Below are positions 7,217 through 11,061 of a stretch of 11,061 nt of DNA, piece after piece; position 1 is the stretch's first letter; every line of letters begins with the position of its first letter. Both the position numbers and the translations under genes were made by a program. Origin of the DNA: an uncultured Prevotella sp. GTDB taxonomy: Bacteria > Bacteroidota > Bacteroidia > Bacteroidales > Bacteroidaceae. The notes beneath the pieces are model-generated. The model had not been told where the DNA came from and searched no databases. It saw only the letters and a program-made list of their open reading frames with translations. The stretch lies in contig CAAFRM010000200.1 of NCBI GenBank assembly GCA_900765465.1, positions 1-11,061 of the forward strand, written 5' to 3'.

Positions 7217-7257
7217 CAGAACTTTAGATCGTAAAAAGAAAAGGAGAACGTTATAAC

Positions 7258-9531
7258 ATGAGATACGTAGATGTGATATTGCCCCTTCCGCTCGACGGAA
7301 CCTTTACCTATTCTATCCCCGAAGGGATGGAAGAGAAGGTGGTGCCCAACATGCGTGTGCTTGTTCCATTGGGCAAGAGCAAGAAGTATATCGCAATGGT
7401 TGTTGATGTGCATTCGGAAAAGCCGGAATTCGACTGTAGACCTATTGAGGCTGTGCTCGACAAATATCCTTCTCTGCTGCCCCAGCAGATGCGCCTCTGG
7501 CAATGGATCAGCGATTACTACATGTCGCCCTTAGGTGACGTGTTTGGTGCTGCTATGCCATCGGGCATGAAATCTATAGAGAAATTCAAGCCGAAGATGG
7601 AACTTTATGTGGAGTTGGCTAGCAGTTATCGTAACGAGCAGGCCCTGCATGTGGCGCTCAGTATGGTGCAGCGGTCGTTGAAGCAATCGAAAACGTTGAC
7701 CACTTTCCTCGCTCTTTCCCACTGGGATAGTCTGGAAGGTGATACTCCCAGGGAAGGTATTAAGAAGGTGACCAAAGAGGAACTGATGAATGAGTCTCGC
7801 TGTACGGCTGCTGTGGTCAAGGCACTCATCGACAGGGGTATTCTCTCTACCTATGAACTGGAGGTGGGCAGACTGAACACTTCGGGCGAATCGCATTTCG
7901 AACTCATCAAGCCGCTTTCCGAAGCCCAGCAGGATGCCTACAATCAGATTCTCCTGAAGATGATGAACAAGAACGTGGTGCTTCTGCATGGTGTGACTTC
8001 GAGTGGAAAGACTGAAATCTACATCCATCTTATCAGGAAAGCCATCGAGGAACATAAGCAGGTGCTTTATCTGCTGCCCGAAATCGCCCTCACCGTTCAG
8101 ATTATGGAGCGACTGCACAAGGTGTTTGGCGACCGGCTCGGCATCTTCCATTCTAAATACAGCGATGCAGAACGTGTGGAAATCTGGCAGAAGCAGCTTT
8201 CGGGTCATCCCTATGATGTAATCTTGGGAGCGAGAAGTGCCGTCTTCCTGCCTTTCCAGAAACTGGGACTCGTCATCATCGACGAGGAGCACGAGAACTC
8301 TTTCAAGCAGCAGGACCCATCGCCACGCTATCATGCCCGAAGCGCCGCCATCGTGCTTGCCAGCATGTATCCCGAGGCAAAGGTGCTGCTGGGTACGGCT
8401 ACGCCATCGATGGAGAGTTACTACAATGCGCAGCAGGGCAAGTATGGACTGGTGGAACTGAAGACGAGATTCAAGGACATTCAATTGCCGGAGATTCAGG
8501 TGGTGGATGTGAAGGACCTTCGCCATAGAAAGATGATGACGGGGGCTTATTCGCCACAGTTGCTGGCAGCGGTGAGGGAGGCGTTGAAGAATGGTGAGCA
8601 AGCCATTCTCTTCCAAAACCGAAGGGGATTTGCACCGATGATAGAGTGCAAGGTGTGCGGATGGGTCCCGAAATGCAAGAACTGTGATGTTTCGCTCACC
8701 CTGCATAAGAGCATCAATCTGCTGACCTGCCATTACTGCGGATTCACCTATCCCGTGCCTACGGTATGCCCTAACTGTGGTAGTACGGAACTGATGGGAC
8801 GAGGTATCGGAACGGAACGCATAGAAGACCAGATAGCCGAGATATTCCCCGAGGCACGTATCGCCCGCATGGATCTGGATACCACCCGTACGCGCAATGC
8901 CTACGAGCGACTGATCAGCGATTTCTCATCGGGAAAGACCAATCTTCTGATAGGTACGCAGATGATATCCAAAGGCCTCGACTTTGACAAAGTGAGGGTT
9001 GTGGGTATTCTGAATGCCGACTCGATGCTGAACTATCCTGACTTCAGAGCCTACGAGCATGCCTTCATGATGATGGCGCAGGTGAGCGGAAGAGCCGGAA
9101 GAAAGGGCAAGCGAGGACTCGTGATTCTGCAGACCAAGAATCCTACGCTTCCTATCATCAGTCAGGTGGTGCACAATGATTACGAAGCCCTCTTCAAGGG
9201 CATCCTGGAAGAGAGAAGAATGTTTCATTATCCACCGTTCTTCCATCTTATCAACGTGTTCCTGAAACATAAGAACGAGAAGGTTTGCCAGCAGGCAAGT
9301 CTGGAACTCGGCAAGACGCTGAGAAGCTGGTTTGGCGAAAGAGTGCTCGGACCGGATAAGCCGGCTGTGGCACGTGTAAAGACAATGAATATCCGCAAGA
9401 TTGTCATCAAGCTGGAGAATGGTATCGACCAGAAGAAGGTGCGCGAATATCTGAAGTATGCCCAGCAGATGATGGCAAAAGATTCGAGGTATGGAGCTTT
9501 GCAGATATATTATGATGTGGATCCGCAATAA
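7258..9531 (+). CDS. priA: Primosomal protein N', replication restart helicase PriA
   Basis: The 757-residue product is PriA, a cytoplasmic superfamily 2 DNA helicase that recognises stalled forks and reloads the replisome. The N-terminal DNA-binding domain (about 1-105) starts YVDVILPLPLDGTFTY. Helicase motifs are intact: Walker A GVTSSGKT at 245-252, the DEEH box at 342-345 in IIDEEHENSFKQQD, GTATPS at 379-384, QNRRGF at 453-458, GTQMISKGLDF at 566-576 and QVSGRAGRKGKRG at 608-620. Eight cysteines in four pairs (464/467, 473/476, 491/494, 504/507) form the two zinc sites inserted in the second helicase lobe. The protein ends in the family's typical YYDVDPQ. Length is normal (E. coli about 732). 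ATG 7258 has AAGGAG 11 bases upstream. It has its own promoter and is separated by a terminator from the genes before it. Confidence 0.98.
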   Translation: MRYVDVILPLPLDGTFTYSIPEGMEEKVVPNMRVLVPLGKSKKYIAMVVDVHSEKPEFDCRPIEAVLDKYPSLLPQQMRLWQWISDYYMSPLGDVFGAAMPSGMKSIEKFKPKMELYVELASSYRNEQALHVALSMVQRSLKQSKTLTTFLALSHWDSLEGDTPREGIKKVTKEELMNESRCTAAVVKALIDRGILSTYELEVGRLNTSGESHFELIKPLSEAQQDAYNQILLKMMNKNVVLLHGVTSSGKTEIYIHLIRKAIEEHKQVLYLLPEIALTVQIMERLHKVFGDRLGIFHSKYSDAERVEIWQKQLSGHPYDVILGARSAVFLPFQKLGLVIIDEEHENSFKQQDPSPRYHARSAAIVLASMYPEAKVLLGTATPSMESYYNAQQGKYGLVELKTRFKDIQLPEIQVVDVKDLRHRKMMTGAYSPQLLAAVREALKNGEQAILFQNRRGFAPMIECKVCGWVPKCKNCDVSLTLHKSINLLTCHYCGFTYPVPTVCPNCGSTELMGRGIGTERIEDQIAEIFPEARIARMDLDTTRTRNAYERLISDFSSGKTNLLIGTQMISKGLDFDKVRVVGILNADSMLNYPDFRAYEHAFMMMAQVSGRAGRKGKRGLVILQTKNPTLPIISQVVHNDYEALFKGILEERRMFHYPPFFHLINVFLKHKNEKVCQQASLELGKTLRSWFGERVLGPDKPAVARVKTMNIRKIVIKLENGIDQKKVREYLKYAQQMMAKDSRYGALQIYYDVDPQ

Positions 9532-9568
9532 TCAGACAGATGATTGCTGCTACAAAATAAAAAAAAAT

Positions 9569-9604
9569 GGATATCCCAATCCAAGGAAAGGGATAGCCTT
9601 TTTT
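9569..9604. terminator. Bidirectional terminator between priA and the FadL-family gene
   Basis: Bases 9569-9577 pair with 9590-9598 (GG, then TATCCC with GGGATA, one A/G mismatch), loop 9578-9589. A T run follows at 9599-9604 and an A run precedes at 9559-9567, so the hairpin has a release tract on either strand. It lies 37 bases after the priA stop and 75 bases beyond the stop of the opposing gene, as expected between two convergent genes. Confidence 0.85.
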
Positions 9605-9678
9605 GCATGTTTGTAGTTATGACTGATCTATTATGTTAAGGAAACATAAGTCTAATTCTACTTTTTTCAACCTCTTCT

Positions 9679-11061
9679 TTAGAAGTTGATATCGAGACCT
9701 ACCGCAAACACATTGTTGTTACGGGTGTAATCAGAGGTGTAGTTGATGCTCTGGTTTGCACTGAGCTGAACATTCTCTGAGGTCTTCTTATGCTGATAGA
9801 ATGTGTGGAAGTAGGCCACGTTCAAATCCATCTTCTTGTTGATATGGTAAACACCGCCGATAGCAGCAGAGTTAGAACCAACAACGAATGACTTGTCATC
9901 CATATACTCATCGCTCAAGCCATAGTTGGTGTTCTGCCAACCTGTACTCAAGGTAATCTTCTTGTTGACATCCACCTCAACACCTGCGTTGTACTCTAAG
10001 GTACCACGGTCCAATTTCTCCTGACGATTGTTGTATGATGTAGCGTGCTTGTCGTCGAACCAGTGGAAACCTACGTTTACTCTTACAGTGTTTACTGGGC
10101 TATAGCCTACACCAAGTGCCAGGTATGCAGGAATATCGCCTGCAATCTTCTTACCATCTGCGTATTCGCCGATAGCCTTATCGAGCTTGGTGTCGAACTG
10201 GGTCTTCAACTGACCCATTGCTCCCTGGATGGTGGCGTTATTCAAGATAGCATCAGCAGCCTGCTCAGGTACACCGCCTGCGATGTAAGCATTGCGGAGG
10301 TTGTCAGGAAGGTTACCGATACTAGGCACCTGGTTTACTGACTTGTTCTTCAAGCGAATGCGAGTCTTGAACTCGTATTTAGCTGCGAAGTTCCACTTGC
10401 CAGTCTTGAAATCCACACCAATAATAGGAGTGAAGCCCACACCGCTCTGGTCACAGCTCAACTCAATGTTGGCAGCTGTTTCCTTGGTTGGGTCGAGCAC
10501 CTTATAGAGAGGCATGTTGCCTACCTTGATATCTTCTACATATCCGTAGTAGTTAGTAGATGCATAGATACCACGTACACCTGCGAATGCGCTGAAGTTG
10601 TCGCTGAACTTATAAGCGGCACCCAGAGAGAGGCCATAGTAGTACTGGCGACCGTGCATATAGCTATTGTAGCTATACTGTCCCTTTGTTCCGAAAGCAT
10701 TTTCGCCAGTGAATACGGCTGAAACTCCATACTGTGCTGCAACCTGATCCACAGCACCTGCCAACTGGCAAGCTGCCAAAGCAGTTTCGGCAACAATCTT
10801 CTCGAAAGAGCCCAATCCATCATCGAAGGTACACTTTCCGCCGCCACCTGTAAGGGCGAAACCTGCCTGGAGTGACCATCTGCCTTTATTATAAGCATAC
10901 TGGAAAGAAGGGATGACAGGCGCAAACGCCTTACCCTTGAACTCGCGTGGAGTAGTAGGATTGTTCACATTGTTAGTGAACAATGGATAATCATTTTCAA
11001 TGCTACGTGTCTGGTAAGCCAACTGCCAGTTGATGGCAAGATGCTTTCCTTCACCCATGAA
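9679..11061 (-). CDS. OmpP1/FadL-family outer-membrane transport protein, N-terminus missing
   Basis: Read on the minus strand, the frame stays open to the window edge and ends at TAA (9679-9681), giving 460 visible residues. The first Met (base 11058) is preceded in frame by a Phe codon and what follows (GKHLAINWQLAYQ) is already barrel sequence, so it is internal. The signal peptide and the N-terminal hatch lie outside the window. Visible features of the FadL/OmpP1 family are repeated amphipathic strands (RWSLQAGFALTGGGG, LSLGAAYKFSDNFSAFAGVRG, GFTPIIGVDFKTGKWNFAAKYEF, PAYLALGVGYSP, TLSTGWQN) and the terminal VFAVGLDINF ending in Phe. Such proteins take up hydrophobic molecules; the substrate here cannot be read from sequence. 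Two stretches look helical (84-111 and 262-302 counted from the visible Met) and there are three cysteines (76, 97, 202). It converges on priA. Confidence 0.9.
   Translation of the reverse strand, partial: FMGEGKHLAINWQLAYQTRSIENDYPLFTNNVNNPTTPREFKGKAFAPVIPSFQYAYNKGRWSLQAGFALTGGGGKCTFDDGLGSFEKIVAETALAACQLAGAVDQVAAQYGVSAVFTGENAFGTKGQYSYNSYMHGRQYYYGLSLGAAYKFSDNFSAFAGVRGIYASTNYYGYVEDIKVGNMPLYKVLDPTKETAANIELSCDQSGVGFTPIIGVDFKTGKWNFAAKYEFKTRIRLKNKSVNQVPSIGNLPDNLRNAYIAGGVPEQAADAILNNATIQGAMGQLKTQFDTKLDKAIGEYADGKKIAGDIPAYLALGVGYSPVNTVRVNVGFHWFDDKHATSYNNRQEKLDRGTLEYNAGVEVDVNKKITLSTGWQNTNYGLSDEYMDDKSFVVGSNSAAIGGVYHINKKMDLNVAYFHTFYQHKKTSENVQLSANQSINYTSDYTRNNNVFAVGLDINF

Noticed and set aside
7531..8733. 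Open frame of 400 codons on the minus strand opposite priA
   Set aside because: Same reasons: it mirrors the helicase codons, has His/Gln/Leu-rich nonsense composition and no recognisable motif.
9631..9649. TTATGTT-AAGGA-AACATAA hairpin between priA and the FadL-family gene
   Set aside because: Seven AT-rich pairs without a T run; the better hairpin at 9569-9604 explains termination in both directions.
11056..11061. ATG on the minus strand at 11058 as the start of the FadL-family gene
   Set aside because: No signal peptide follows it, the frame continues upstream with a Phe codon to the window edge, and the family has an N-terminal hatch that would be missing.
1..11061. tRNA or rRNA genes, CRISPR arrays, insertion sequences, phage or plasmid functions, or a new defence system
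   Set aside because: Reading both strands showed no such genes, no regularly spaced repeats and no transposase or integrase motifs; codon use looks even across the window.

Overview
The window comes from a Bacteroidota chromosome, most likely a gut or oral Prevotellaceae member (Prevotella/Segatella type). The main evidence is a complete type IX secretion system (T9SS) core operon in the order porP-porK-porL-porM-porN, which is found only in this phylum. Supporting signs are AT-rich upstream regions with few Shine-Dalgarno sequences, a Bacteroidetes-type promoter (TAnnTTTG) before priA, and outer-membrane proteins of Bacteroidota families. The genus is inferred from general resemblance; no database comparison was possible.

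Layout. (1) 1-186: the 3' end of a small acidic DUF2795-type protein, closed by a strong intrinsic terminator at 200-230. (2) 325-6422: the five T9SS genes, all on the + strand with gaps of 5 to 32 bases, so almost certainly one transcript. (3) 6485-7120: a small outer-membrane beta-barrel protein 62 bases after porN. No terminator lies between them, so it may be the last gene of the same transcript. A very strong terminator follows at 7168-7206. (4) 7258-9531: priA, the primosomal replication-restart helicase, with its own promoter tucked into the preceding terminator. (5) 9569-9604: a terminator shared by the converging genes. (6) 9679-11061, - strand: most of an OmpP1/FadL-family outer-membrane transporter, whose N-terminus lies beyond the window.

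How the genes work together. PorL and PorM form the inner-membrane motor, driven by the proton-motive force. PorM reaches through the periplasm to the PorK-PorN ring, which is attached under the outer membrane by the PorK lipid anchor. PorP is an outer-membrane/periplasmic partner of the machine. Together they power secretion of proteins carrying a T9SS C-terminal signal through the Sov/SprA translocon, which is not in this window. The small barrel protein and the FadL homologue share the outer membrane as their location, but nothing in the sequence proves a role in T9SS. PriA is an unrelated housekeeping gene.

I see no undescribed system here. The genes are well-known families in a known arrangement. 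The points worth a second look are lineage-specific: a long Ala/Gly/Ser/Val linker with a pentad repeat in PorL, a Lys/Arg/Ser-rich tail on PorN, a GTG start for porP, an inverted repeat before the barrel gene, the terminator/promoter overlap upstream of priA, and cysteines and predicted helical segments in the FadL homologue.
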